The notes beneath the pieces are model-generated. The model was not told the DNA's origin, made no database searches, and was given only the letters and a program-made list of their open reading frames with translations. DNA of 64,000 bases from Peptoniphilus sp. BV3C26 (GTDB taxonomy: Bacteria > Bacillota > Clostridia > Tissierellales > Peptoniphilaceae): NCBI RefSeq assembly GCF_000478985.1, contig NZ_AWXB01000069.1, positions 45,575-109,574 on the forward strand. Direction: 5' to 3'. Positions 1 to 8,344 of the stretch are shown in pieces; within the stretch, counting starts at the first letter, position 1, and the number at the start of each line of letters is the position of its first letter. Both the position numbers and the translations under genes were made by a program.

Positions 1-710
1 TTGTCATCAACTATTCCTTGAGCTGCACGATTTTTGTTATATTCAATAGTGCTTACAATTTTTTGCACTTCTCTTTTTACACTTCCAAGGCCTATTAAAG
101 CATTTAATTTATTTAAACTTTTTTCAAGACTATCCTTTGAATCTTCTTCTATTATTTTTTTTGACTTAGAAAGTTGTAAATATTTATTTGCAATATCACC
201 TAATGGTCCGTTTCCTTGCTTTAAAAGAGTTTTTCTTGCAAGTTTTCTTAATTTATCTAATTCATTTACCCTATAATAAACTTCCATTTTTTCTTCAAAA
301 AATTCCTCATCAGAAAAGGAACCTATAATTTCAAGGGCATCATAGTATTTGTTATTTGCAAGTAAATATAATAAATTAACTTTTTTTGACGAACTTGTAT
401 CTGGAAAAAATTTATCTACCTCTCTTTTTATTTCTTCAAGATATTTATAATCATTTTGCTTGTAGGCAATTTCTCCTAAAAGTTCATAATATTTTGCATT
501 TTTATAAGAGGAATCTTGCAATATTTTTTGAGCATTTACATAGTCTTTATGATAAATATAAGCCTGAGCCAAATAATTATCTGCTTCTAAAAAATCTTTA
601 TTTTTTTCTTTTACTTCATTTATAAATTTTAAAGTAGAGTCCAAATTATTAGAATTAATTCTAAGCTCAATTTGTCTCTTAAGATCTTGGGTATTTTCAT
701 TAAAATCCAT
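1..710 (-). CDS. TPR-linked AAA+ ATPase, CbxX/SpoVK type (N-terminal part only)
   Basis: The frame is open from the ATG at 710 to the window edge, so only the first 236 or so residues are visible. The first 190 residues are helical and TPR-like, with repeated short helices such as EADNYLAQAYIYHKDYVNAQ. The last visible stretch, LNALIGLGSVKREVQ followed by an NKNRAAQGI-type helix, matches the entry to the AAA+ core of CbbX/CfxQ/SpoVK proteins. Walker motifs would lie beyond the window. The gene starts 11 bases after the J-like gene and is the third member of an Hsp70/J/AAA+ operon, so a role in protein remodelling is inferred. Family call is good; exact function unknown. Confidence 0.75.
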   Translation of the reverse strand, partial: MDFNENTQDLKRQIELRINSNNLDSTLKFINEVKEKNKDFLEADNYLAQAYIYHKDYVNAQKILQDSSYKNAKYYELLGEIAYKQNDYKYLEEIKREVDKFFPDTSSSKKVNLLYLLANNKYYDALEIIGSFSDEEFFEEKMEVYYRVNELDKLRKLARKTLLKQGNGPLGDIANKYLQLSKSKKIIEEDSKDSLEKSLNKLNALIGLGSVKREVQKIVSTIEYNKNRAAQGIVDD

Positions 711-721
711 CTTTTCCCTAC

Positions 722-1981
722 TTATTCATTATTTTTTACTTTATTTTTAATTTCTTGTGCAGTTGTCTTTGCTTTGCCATAAGAAAATAAAAGTTTTCTC
801 CTATAACTTTCTTTATAAGGGTCCTTTCCATTTACAATGTCCGCATTTATTCTGTATCCCTTTGCGAACATAGAAGCTATAGGTAATACAAAAATAAAAT
901 AAAATGCTATAAGGTCTATTATGCTAATTATAGGTGAACTTAAAAACTTAGGTAATATTGTTCCTAAAATTCCATATACAACTTTGCTTAAGAAATAATA
1001 TATAACACCTGAAATGCCCATCCTAATAATAACACTTACAAATGAATAAGGAATAAAACTATTATCCAAAGATTTTTTTACAGCTTCATATTTTTCGTTG
1101 AAAAATTCACTGGTATAATATTTTTTTCCTTCATCAAAAAGAGCCATATATTTTTTAGCATCTTCCATATTGATTGCTTGCCACTTTTGTTCGTGTCTTA
1201 CAAGATATTTTATTTCCGCAAGTCTATAATAAGCAATGGCAAGAGGATATTTAAAACGAGAATCGTGTTCTACCCTGTCTTTTGCTAGGTCTATTGTCTT
1301 TTCATGTTCATTTAAATAATTTAAATAAAGGCACTCAAGAAAAATAGTATCATCAGAGTTTGGATTGAGCCTTTTTATATTATTTACCAAATACTCTACA
1401 ATTTTTTTGTCCCTGTCTACAAAAAGACTTGCCCTATCTAAAAGTCCATATAAATACAAATAGTTAATTTCATAATTATTTGGATTTAACTCCATAATCC
1501 TATTATAGGTCTTAAATAAGATGTCTTGATTTACATTATTTTCAGCTTGTATTTTACTTAAAGCAATCCATGCAGGCTCATAGTTCGGAGCTTGAGAAGC
1601 AATGTTTTGAGCAAGAGACAAAGCTTTATTTTTATCCATATTAACAAGTTCATAAGCCTGTTTTATGGATTGGTCTATTGATAAATTTCCACCTTTGTTT
1701 TGAGTGTTGCTTTGTGTATTTTGTCTTCCTTGATTATTATTTTTTGCTTTGTTTAACTCTATATTAAGTTGGTTAATATAGGCATTTTTACTTTCTTCGG
1801 TTTCAAAAACCTTTATAGCTTCACTTACATTTTTAATATTTAGCTCCGCTTCCTGTCTTATTTCAAGTTTCGGATGGGTAGCACGACTTGTCCATTTTCT
1901 TAATTCTTTGTTTAAAATTCCCTTTATTTCTTCTAAAGAAGCATCTTGGGGTAGATTATAAATACTAAAATAATTTTTCAT
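722..1981 (-). CDS. J-like, TPR-containing membrane protein (Hsp70 partner candidate)
   Basis: This 419-residue protein begins with a J-domain-like helix pair (residues 3-70). The canonical His-Pro-Asp loop reads His-Pro-Lys here (RATHPKLE), so the key Asp is missing. A Gln/Asn-rich linker (about 80-100) follows, then TPR-like helices (about 105-290) and two hydrophobic segments near 318-385, which suggests a membrane-anchored C-terminus. It lies 7 bases downstream of the Hsp70-like gene and just upstream of the AAA+ gene. An AGGTGA ribosome site precedes the ATG at 1981. It probably works with that Hsp70, but the altered HPD motif leaves open whether it stimulates ATP hydrolysis. Confidence 0.7.
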   Translation of the reverse strand: MKNYFSIYNLPQDASLEEIKGILNKELRKWTSRATHPKLEIRQEAELNIKNVSEAIKVFETEESKNAYINQLNIELNKAKNNNQGRQNTQSNTQNKGGNLSIDQSIKQAYELVNMDKNKALSLAQNIASQAPNYEPAWIALSKIQAENNVNQDILFKTYNRIMELNPNNYEINYLYLYGLLDRASLFVDRDKKIVEYLVNNIKRLNPNSDDTIFLECLYLNYLNEHEKTIDLAKDRVEHDSRFKYPLAIAYYRLAEIKYLVRHEQKWQAINMEDAKKYMALFDEGKKYYTSEFFNEKYEAVKKSLDNSFIPYSFVSVIIRMGISGVIYYFLSKVVYGILGTILPKFLSSPIISIIDLIAFYFIFVLPIASMFAKGYRINADIVNGKDPYKESYRRKLLFSYGKAKTTAQEIKNKVKNNE

Positions 1982-1988
1982 TTTTCAC

Positions 1989-3494
1989 CTATTGTACATC
2001 AATATTTGATATTCTATTTGTTTTTTCCACAACTTCTTCTTTGGTTAAATTTGAATCTCTTTTAAGTTCAAAAGCATCTATCATTGTATCTGTAAAAGCA
2101 TCCCATACTTTTAATTTTATAAGTCCGTCCTTATCATAGGATAAGAAAAATTTCATTTCAGATCCCTTAGGCCTTTGACCTGCAGGAAGCTTAATCTTAG
2201 TTTCACCTATAATGTTTACATACTTTAAATCTTCTTCATCGCCTTCGCAAACTTTTAAAGTAACTAGATTTTGATTTTCAACCAAAGTATAAAATGATCT
2301 TGTTGCATCAGTGGGAATAGGGGTGTTTTTCTCAATCATAATATAATTTCTCTCCACTCCATTGTCCATTGCTGAAAATCCAATGCCATGAGAGTTTACA
2401 TCAATTATCTTTATTCCTTGCAAATCTTGATTTAAATCTTTTTTATCGTCAAGAAATTTTCCTTGGTATGCTGCTCCTATGGCAACAACTTCATCAGGAT
2501 TTAATTCAAGAGAAGGTTTTTTATGAGTAACTTCTTCAATTCTATCTCTAACGAGCTTTATCCTTGAAGAACCACCTACTAAAATAGTTTTATCTATATC
2601 TGACCAATTTAATCCGGCATCTTCTAAGGTAAATTTCACCATGTCTATTGTCTGCTCAATAAGTCCTCTTATTAAACTGTTAAAAAGTTCCTGAGTAATT
2701 TCAACCTTATCTCTTATTCCAGAAGCATTAACTACAATACTTGTCTTTTGTTTATTAGATAAAGATTTCTTTGCTTCTTCAACTTTTTCTCTCAAATCTT
2801 CCATGGCGTAAACATCATCAAATAAATCAATTCCATGCTTGTTTTCTATGTACTCAAGGACATAATTTAAAAGAGCATTGTCAAAATCAAAGCCACCTAA
2901 ATTTCTATTTCCATTTGTTGCAAGCACTTTTAATTCTTTGTTGTTTATTTCCATGACAACAACATCAAAAGTTCCGCCACCCAAATCATAAATCATGATT
3001 CTTTGTTTTTCATTGTTTTGTTCTAAACCATAAGCAAGAGCTGCAGCAGTTGGCTCGTTAATAATTTTAAGAACATTTAAGCCTGCAATGTTTCCCGCAT
3101 CTTGGGTTGCCTTTCTTTGTGCATCAGTAAAATATGCAGGAACAGTTATTACCGCACCGGTTACTTCTTCTCCTAAATATCCTTCCGCTTGTTTTTTTAA
3201 TTTTTTTAATATGATTGCTGAAAGTTCTTCCGGTGAAAAGAGTTCTCCATCTTTTCTTGCAAATTTAAAATCCTTATCTCCAATTTTTCTTTTAATATAT
3301 TGAATGGTATCTTCAGGTGCAATAATAGCTTCATTTTTTGCTTCCGTTCCTACAATAGGATTGTCGTCTTCAAAATAAATAACAGAGGGGGTAACACGGC
3401 CTCCTTCGCTGTTAGGTATAATTTGCGGATTGTTATCCTTGTCTATAAATGCAACAGCTGAATTAGTTGTTCCTAAATCTATTCCTATTATCAT
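1989..3494 (-). CDS. Hsp70-family chaperone, short DnaK-like
   Basis: The actin-like ATPase core is clear: IGIDLGTTNSAVAF at the N-terminus, NEPTAAALAYGLE near residue 145, YDLGGGTFDVVV near 170 and ILVGGSSRIKLVRD near 305. A beta-type substrate-binding region follows, but the protein stops at 501 residues. That is about 100 short of a typical DnaK, so the helical lid appears to be missing. A strong AAGGAGG site precedes the ATG. It leads the operon with the J-like and AAA+ genes, with no grpE or hrcA beside it. It is therefore more likely a dedicated Hsp70 of the HscC/DnaK-like kind than the main housekeeping DnaK. Confidence 0.85.
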   Translation of the reverse strand: MIIGIDLGTTNSAVAFIDKDNNPQIIPNSEGGRVTPSVIYFEDDNPIVGTEAKNEAIIAPEDTIQYIKRKIGDKDFKFARKDGELFSPEELSAIILKKLKKQAEGYLGEEVTGAVITVPAYFTDAQRKATQDAGNIAGLNVLKIINEPTAAALAYGLEQNNEKQRIMIYDLGGGTFDVVVMEINNKELKVLATNGNRNLGGFDFDNALLNYVLEYIENKHGIDLFDDVYAMEDLREKVEEAKKSLSNKQKTSIVVNASGIRDKVEITQELFNSLIRGLIEQTIDMVKFTLEDAGLNWSDIDKTILVGGSSRIKLVRDRIEEVTHKKPSLELNPDEVVAIGAAYQGKFLDDKKDLNQDLQGIKIIDVNSHGIGFSAMDNGVERNYIMIEKNTPIPTDATRSFYTLVENQNLVTLKVCEGDEEDLKYVNIIGETKIKLPAGQRPKGSEMKFFLSYDKDGLIKLKVWDAFTDTMIDAFELKRDSNLTKEEVVEKTNRISNIDVQ

Positions 3495-3561
3495 GAATAA
3501 CCTCCTTAATCTAAAATTTATTATATCATAGAAAAATTTTTAATTTATCCTAATTGGCATT

Positions 3562-3596
3562 AAAAAATCCCAAAATTTAAAATTTTGAGATTTTTT
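3562..3596 (-). terminator. Intrinsic terminator after the CytX-type permease
   Basis: Two 17-base arms are complementary with a single G-U pair, and read on the minus strand they end in six T residues. It lies between the permease stop and the Hsp70 start, and would insulate the chaperone operon from the thiamine-regulated transcript. Confidence 0.75.
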
Positions 3597-3615
3597 ATAA
3601 AGATTTCATATTAAC

Positions 3616-4782
3616 TTATTTTAAAAATTTTTTTAAGATAAAAGTAACTAAACCTGTAATTAAAATGGCAGGTAAGGTTGCCCCAATAGATAGGCCTTCT
3701 TTTAAAAATATCCTATAAATAATAAAACCTATTACCCAGGAAATAATATTGATAAAGTCAAAATCAGAATTTATCTTTTTATTCTTTATTAAAAAATAAT
3801 CTACAATTTGAACTGAAGCCATAGGAGCAAAAACCGAACCTATTAAATATAAAAAGTTTTCAAATTGACCAGTATCAAAAAAGATTGCAAGAGCAATTCC
3901 TATAATTGTAACTATTAATGCCGCCCACTTTTCAGATATGTTTTTAAACAAACTTTTACAAGATACTCCTCCACTGTAGGCATCTAAAAAAGTTGTAGTT
4001 ACCGTTGAAAAAATTACAATAATTAAAGCTATACTTCCAAGACCTGCTTTGAGCATTATTTGTGAAATACTTGATGAGCCGCTAAAACCTGCTGCACTCA
4101 TGCCGATTATATACATCCAAATACTTGCGAAAAAATATACAAGACTTGCAGTTAAAGTTCCTTCAAAAGGATTTTTTGCATCTTTTGTATAATCTCCTAT
4201 TAAGGGAAGCCAAGAAAGAGGCATGGCAATGGAAAGTTCTATTGCCTGACCAAAGGAAAGTCCTCCTGTCTTTTCAAAAGAAGTTCCCTTAAAAATATTA
4301 AAACTTAATATTAAAGTTAAAATAAAAAGAACGGACATAGAAATAATATTAATTTTTTCAAGATTTTTTATTCCTATTAAAATCCAAATAATAATTAAAA
4401 TTCCAATTATAATGGACCACATATTAGTTGAATTTGATGAGAAAACTTCAGAAGATGCTCCTGCGCCTTGAGAAATCATAACCGCTGTCCAACCTATAAG
4501 TTGCAAAATGTTTAAAAAAGTAAAAATAATAGCTCCTTTTTCTCCAAAGGCAATTTTAACACTTTCCATAGCAGTTTTTTCACTTTTTGCTCCTATTAAA
4601 CCTACAAGGAAAAAAAGTCCGCAGCCAATTAAATGTCCAATTACAATGGCTAATATACCTTGACTAAAACCAAGAGGAGCAAATAATGTTCCTGTTAAAA
4701 TTTCAGCAATGGAAATTGCAGCTCCAAACCAAATCAAACCAAGGTCAAGATTTTTTATTTTAGAATTCAAAATCTTCACCAC
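3616..4782 (-). CDS. cytX: NCS1-family hydroxymethylpyrimidine permease, CytX type
   Basis: This 388-residue integral membrane protein has about 12 hydrophobic segments. The NCS1 signature near the N-terminus includes LGLIWFGAAISIAEILTGT, typical of CodB/CytX proteins. A thiamine pyrophosphate riboswitch lies directly upstream, which points to CytX-type uptake of the thiamine precursor HMP rather than cytosine. The only possible starts in this frame are the adjacent GTG codons at 4782 and 4779, because an in-frame TAG sits just before them. The strong ribosome site (4806-4812) is better placed for the small overlapping ORF at 4798, so translation may be coupled. Substrate is inferred from family and riboswitch. 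Confidence 0.85.
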   Translation of the reverse strand: MVKILNSKIKNLDLGLIWFGAAISIAEILTGTLFAPLGFSQGILAIVIGHLIGCGLFFLVGLIGAKSEKTAMESVKIAFGEKGAIIFTFLNILQLIGWTAVMISQGAGASSEVFSSNSTNMWSIIIGILIIIWILIGIKNLEKINIISMSVLFILTLILSFNIFKGTSFEKTGGLSFGQAIELSIAMPLSWLPLIGDYTKDAKNPFEGTLTASLVYFFASIWMYIIGMSAAGFSGSSSISQIMLKAGLGSIALIIVIFSTVTTTFLDAYSGGVSCKSLFKNISEKWAALIVTIIGIALAIFFDTGQFENFLYLIGSVFAPMASVQIVDYFLIKNKKINSDFDFINIISWVIGFIIYRIFLKEGLSIGATLPAILITGLVTFILKKFLK

Positions 4783-4798
4783 CTACAAATTTTTTCAT
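4760..4798 (-). CDS. Possible 12-codon leader ORF overlapping the cytX start
   Basis: An ATG at 4798 lies 7 bases after a perfect AAGGAGG and opens a 12-codon frame (MKKFVGGEDFEF) that ends inside cytX. The cytX GTG sits about 23 bases from that ribosome site, in another frame. The short frame may load ribosomes for cytX by coupling. No homology is claimed. Confidence 0.4.
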   Translation of the reverse strand: MKKFVGGEDFEF

Positions 4799-4852
4799 AA
4801 AAAAACCTCCTTATCTCACCGAGTTCCTTACGGCAGAGAATAAAGAAGTATT

Positions 4853-4927
4853 CTTGCACTTCCCTTTCCAGCATTATCTGGCAGGTTGTAAGGGTATGAT
4901 CTCAGCTTTTTCAAGCACCCCCAGTGA
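4853..4927 (-). promoter_or_regulatory. TPP (THI-box) riboswitch
   Basis: The minus strand carries the conserved TPP aptamer blocks in order: GGGGGTGC, CTGAGAT, ACCCTT, ACCTG, GATAATGC and AAGGGAAGTGC. The downstream segment can pair CTTTATTCTC with GAGATAAGG, covering part of the ribosome site at 4806-4812. There is no T run after it. Control at translation initiation is therefore likelier than transcription termination. Confidence 0.95.
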
Positions 4928-4951
4928 TAATCTTAAATTTTTATAAAACTG

Positions 4952-4980
4952 ATTATAATATTTATAGCTTTATCTGTAAA
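4952..4980 (-). promoter_or_regulatory. SigA-type promoter of the riboswitch-cytX transcript
   Basis: On the minus strand TTTACA (4980-4975) and TATAAT (4957-4952) are separated by 17 bases and lie about 25 bases upstream of the TPP aptamer. Confidence 0.75.
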
Positions 4981-4984
4981 GTCC

Positions 4985-5272
4985 TTAACTTTTAAAAGAC
5001 CTTTTTAATTTATCCAAATCAAAAAATCCTGCGACTCTTTCAACTTCAACTCCATCCCTTAAATATAAAAGTGTGGGAAAAGAAAAAACTTGAAATTCTC
5101 CCCTTAATTTAGGAAAGTCCTTTAAATTAACAGAAATAAACTTTCCGTCAAAATCTTTAAGTTCTTTTAAAGCAAGTTCTTTCATTCCATTACAAAGTCC
5201 GCAGTCCGGTCCTTGAAAAAATAAAAACACATTTCCTTTTTTATATTCCTTGTTAAAATTTTCAATTTTCAT
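4985..5272 (-). CDS. Small thioredoxin-fold protein with a CGLC active site
   Basis: The 95-residue protein has a thioredoxin-like layout: a beta strand (VFLFFQG), then the redox motif Cys-Gly-Leu-Cys near residues 24-27, and a cis-proline SFPTL near 64. This is the whole minimal fold, without extra domains or a signal peptide, so it is likely cytoplasmic. The motif differs from the CGPC of classic thioredoxin, so it may be a bacilliredoxin-like or specialised thiol protein. It starts 2 bases after the prolyl aminopeptidase gene and probably shares its transcript. Confidence 0.8.
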   Translation of the reverse strand: MKIENFNKEYKKGNVFLFFQGPDCGLCNGMKELALKELKDFDGKFISVNLKDFPKLRGEFQVFSFPTLLYLRDGVEVERVAGFFDLDKLKRSFKS

Positions 5273-5274
5273 TT

Positions 5275-6240
5275 TTATTCCTGATATAATTTTTTAAAAT
5301 TTTCACTAGCTTTTATTAAAGAATCAATTATTTCAAGTTCCATTGATGAATGACCTGAAATAGTTATATCTAAATTTACTTTATTTAATTTTTTGCTTAA
5401 AAGGTATGCACCTATAAATCTGCAATCCATGTCGTATCTGCCATGAACAATATGAGTTGGAATGTCTTTTATAATATGAGCATTATCTAAAATATAATTC
5501 ATATTTTCTCTAAACATATGATTAACCCAAAAATGACACTCAATAGAAGCCATATTTATTGCATAATCCTCATCTGAAAAATCCTCTGTAACTTTTTCAC
5601 TTGGTTTTAAAGTAGTTATACTTCCCTCCCAAATGGACCAAGCTTTTGCAGCTTCAATTTTTACTTTTTCATCTTGTCCCGTTAATCTTTTATAATAAGC
5701 CTTTATTAAATCTTTTCTTTCATTTTCTGGAATTATTGAAATAAAATTTTCCCATTTGTCAGGAAATATATTTGAAGCTCCTCCCTCTTGATATATCCAA
5801 TCTATATCTTCCTGTCTTCCTAAAAAAATCCCTCGTAAAATTAATCCTATAACTTTTTCAGGATGCTTAATTGCGTATGAAAGAGCCAGGGTGCTACCCC
5901 AAGAGCCTCCAAACACAATCCACTTATCTATATTTAGTCTTTCTCTAATTTTTTCCATATCGGAAATTATTGCATCAGTATTATTGTCTTTTAAACAAGC
6001 TTTAGGTCTGCTTTTTCCACTGCCCCTTTGATCAAATAAAATAATCCTGTAAAAATCCGGATCAAAAAATCTTCTGCAATCAGGACTAGTTCCACACCCA
6101 GGTCCTCCATGTAAAAAAACTATAGGTTTTCCATTGGGATTTCCTGATTCTTCAAAGTAAATTTCATGTAAGTCATCAACTTTTATATATTCACTAAAAT
6201 TTTTTTCTATGGGTCTGTATAATTCTCTTAATTTTTTCAT
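5275..6240 (-). CDS. pip: Prolyl aminopeptidase (proline iminopeptidase)
   Basis: This 321-residue alpha/beta hydrolase of peptidase family S33 removes N-terminal proline from peptides. The oxyanion motif HGGPGCG lies near residue 44 and the nucleophile elbow GGSWGS near 112. The conserved DQRGSGKS lies near 72, and the catalytic Asp and His fall in HGRYDMD and SGHSSME near the C-terminus. Length and motif order match the family. No signal peptide is seen, so it is cytoplasmic. It is followed closely by the thioredoxin-like gene and preceded by a membrane-protein gene on the same strand, which suits a peptide-fermenting anaerobe. Confidence 0.92.
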   Translation of the reverse strand: MKKLRELYRPIEKNFSEYIKVDDLHEIYFEESGNPNGKPIVFLHGGPGCGTSPDCRRFFDPDFYRIILFDQRGSGKSRPKACLKDNNTDAIISDMEKIRERLNIDKWIVFGGSWGSTLALSYAIKHPEKVIGLILRGIFLGRQEDIDWIYQEGGASNIFPDKWENFISIIPENERKDLIKAYYKRLTGQDEKVKIEAAKAWSIWEGSITTLKPSEKVTEDFSDEDYAINMASIECHFWVNHMFRENMNYILDNAHIIKDIPTHIVHGRYDMDCRFIGAYLLSKKLNKVNLDITISGHSSMELEIIDSLIKASENFKKLYQE

Positions 6241-6253
6241 ATTTTATCCCTTT

Positions 6254-7192
6254 TTAAATTTCTTCAAGATTTATAATTCTTCTTCTCTTATTCAAAATAG
6301 ATTTTTTCTCTTCTATTTCTGCTTTCAAACTTAAAATATCAGCTTTACTTGTGTTTTCATCTTCTAAAAGCTCAATTAATCTTCCTTGTTTTTCAATAAT
6401 TTCTGATTTCAAAAAGCTTGTAGGTTGAAGTTCATTAATAAGGTTTTCTTTATCTTCATCAATTGTTTTTTCTATCTCTTCTCTTATTTTTTTACTTTCT
6501 TCCTCTATTTTTTTAAGTCTTTGTTTAATTTTATCTGTCCTATATTTAACTTCAGGGTAAGCATTTATAAAACGTCTGTATAAAATATTTTTATTGCTTG
6601 CCAAAACTTTCATTTCTTTACGTATATCTTCAGTATTGTCAGCCTCTGACCCTTCAATATTCGTTTTTATAAGTTTCATTACAAAGTATGAAATTATAAA
6701 ATCACTTGTAAAAATTAAAACTATAATAAGAGAAATTATTTCACGGTTTTTTAAAGAAAACTTATAAAAAATATTTGTGAAAATTGGTCCTAAAATTTGA
6801 GCAATTATTAATCCTCCAAGGCCGAATAAAATTAAATTTCCTATCCAGATTCTTCCGTTTAAATTCATAGGTTTTTTACTGTAGTCCCACCATCTTGCAT
6901 GATATTTTTTTTCCAAAAAATATGAAACAAAATATTCAACCAGGCCGCATATTAATATGGAAACTAAAAAAGTAAGTCCTATAGAATGTTCAAATTTATA
7001 AAGACTACTATTTATAAAAATAATCAGAACTGACCCTAAACCATATATAGGACAGTAAGGTCCAATTAAAAAACCCCTATTTACAAATCTATGAAATTGT
7101 ATAAATTTTAAAGTTACTTCAATTGACCATCCTATAACTGAAAATATAAAAAATATAAAGATGTAGTCCATAAAGTTTTCTATAAAAAACAT
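6254..7192 (-). CDS. Putative ABC-transporter type IV / CmpB-like membrane protein
   Basis: The N-terminal half (about 160 residues) has five or so hydrophobic segments, with the features IGWSIEVTL, FVNRGFLIGPYCPIYGLG and ARWWDYS that mark the PF06541-type family (putative ABC-transporter type IV). The C-terminal half is a charged coiled coil rich in Lys and Glu. The ATG at 7192 is chosen because AAAGGAG lies 6 bases upstream; an earlier in-frame start at 7243 has no such site. Substrate and partner are unknown. The gene ends 13 bases before pip. Confidence 0.7.
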   Translation of the reverse strand: MFFIENFMDYIFIFFIFSVIGWSIEVTLKFIQFHRFVNRGFLIGPYCPIYGLGSVLIIFINSSLYKFEHSIGLTFLVSILICGLVEYFVSYFLEKKYHARWWDYSKKPMNLNGRIWIGNLILFGLGGLIIAQILGPIFTNIFYKFSLKNREIISLIIVLIFTSDFIISYFVMKLIKTNIEGSEADNTEDIRKEMKVLASNKNILYRRFINAYPEVKYRTDKIKQRLKKIEEESKKIREEIEKTIDEDKENLINELQPTSFLKSEIIEKQGRLIELLEDENTSKADILSLKAEIEEKKSILNKRRRIINLEEI

Positions 7193-7348
7193 TTTTTTCT
7201 CCTTTATGAAAATAATTTTAATAAATATAAACTTATAAGTCAAAATTTCAAATTAATAGAAAGTTATTTAAAAAAATTAGTTATTTAAAATTATTAAATT
7301 TGTTTTTTTAAAAAAATATTTAATAAAATAACCTTATTTATTAATTTT

Positions 7349-7357
7349 TGTTATAAT
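7349..7357 (+). promoter_or_regulatory. Extended -10 element of the hydroxyacid dehydrogenase gene
   Basis: TGTTATAAT, an extended -10, lies about 20 bases before the start codon in the divergent gap. No good -35 is visible. The implied leader is very short. Confidence 0.5.
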
Positions 7358-7377
7358 ATTAAATCGAGGTGAAATTT

Positions 7378-8301
7378 ATGACAAAATTAGGAATAATTGG
7401 TGCTGGAGCAGTTGGTTTTGCTGTTGGATATACAGCTGCAAGAATGGGAATTGTTTCAGACATCAAATATAATGACATAATTGAAATAAAAGCAAAAGCA
7501 CAAGCTATGGATATTGAAGATGCATCTGCATATTATCCCCACCCTGTTAAAATGAGCTATGGCTCCTATAAAGATATGGCTGATAGAGATATTATTGTTA
7601 CTGCTACAGGAGACCTGGGTGGAGTTAAAGACAGACTTGAAGAATATGTAAAATTTAAAGATGCTACAAGAGATTATGTAAAAGAAATTGTTGATGCAGG
7701 TTTTAAAGGTATCTTTATTGTTGTTGGAAATCCTTGTGATTTAATGGCTGATCTTGTTTATAGGACAAGTGGCTTTCCAAAAAATAGAGTTATAGGTTCA
7801 GGTACCGCTCTTGATACTGTAAGACTTAATACAAGCCTTTCAAAGGTATTAAATGTTGATCCTTCTGCTATAAGAGGAGTTATTTTAGGTGAACATGGTG
7901 AAAGTCAATTTGTTGCTTGGTCAAATATTTTTGTAAATAATTTAAAACTTGAAAAATATTTAGAACAAAATCCTGCAAACTTTTCAAGAGACGCTGTAGA
8001 AAATCTTGTAAGAGAAAGAGCTTGGAGAGTTATTGACGGAAAACAACACACCCAATGTGGAATAGGAAGTGCCGTTTGCTCAATGATCGATTCAATAGTA
8101 AATGACAGAAAAGAAATAATTTTAGTGTCAACTTTATTAAACGGTATGTATGGACTAAATGACATTTATCTTTCAACTCCATGTATAATTGGAAAAGATG
8201 GAATGGAAAAAGCTTTGGAACTTGAACTTACTCCTGATGAATTAGAAAAATTAAAACACTCTGAAGAAGTTTTGAAAGCAAACAGAAATAAATACAAATA
8301 A
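7378..8301 (+). CDS. L-2-hydroxyacid dehydrogenase (lactate/malate family, hydroxyisocaproate type)
   Basis: The 307-residue protein reduces 2-oxo acids with NADH. The nucleotide-binding GAGAVG lies at residues 8-13, NPCDLM near 122, GSGTALDTVRLN near 141 and the catalytic-histidine motif GEHGESQFVAWS near 173. The last of these is closer to L-2-hydroxyisocaproate dehydrogenase than to typical lactate dehydrogenase, as is the C-terminal CIIGKDGM. The start at 7378 is chosen over the GTG at 7369, which overlaps the GAGGTG ribosome site. It is a single gene with its own terminator, and probably disposes of reducing power during amino-acid fermentation. Substrate preference is inferred. Confidence 0.82.
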   Translation: MTKLGIIGAGAVGFAVGYTAARMGIVSDIKYNDIIEIKAKAQAMDIEDASAYYPHPVKMSYGSYKDMADRDIIVTATGDLGGVKDRLEEYVKFKDATRDYVKEIVDAGFKGIFIVVGNPCDLMADLVYRTSGFPKNRVIGSGTALDTVRLNTSLSKVLNVDPSAIRGVILGEHGESQFVAWSNIFVNNLKLEKYLEQNPANFSRDAVENLVRERAWRVIDGKQHTQCGIGSAVCSMIDSIVNDRKEIILVSTLLNGMYGLNDIYLSTPCIIGKDGMEKALELELTPDELEKLKHSEEVLKANRNKYK

Positions 8302-8304
8302 AAG

Positions 8305-8333
8305 AAAACCTCACATACTTGTGAGGTTTTTTT
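8305..8333 (+). terminator. Intrinsic terminator after the hydroxyacid dehydrogenase
   Basis: AAAACCTCAC and GTGAGGTTTT form a perfect 10-bp stem with a 6-base loop, followed by more T residues. The A run on the left arm lets it work for the converging gene too. Confidence 0.9.
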
Positions 8334-8344
8334 GTATTTTAAAT

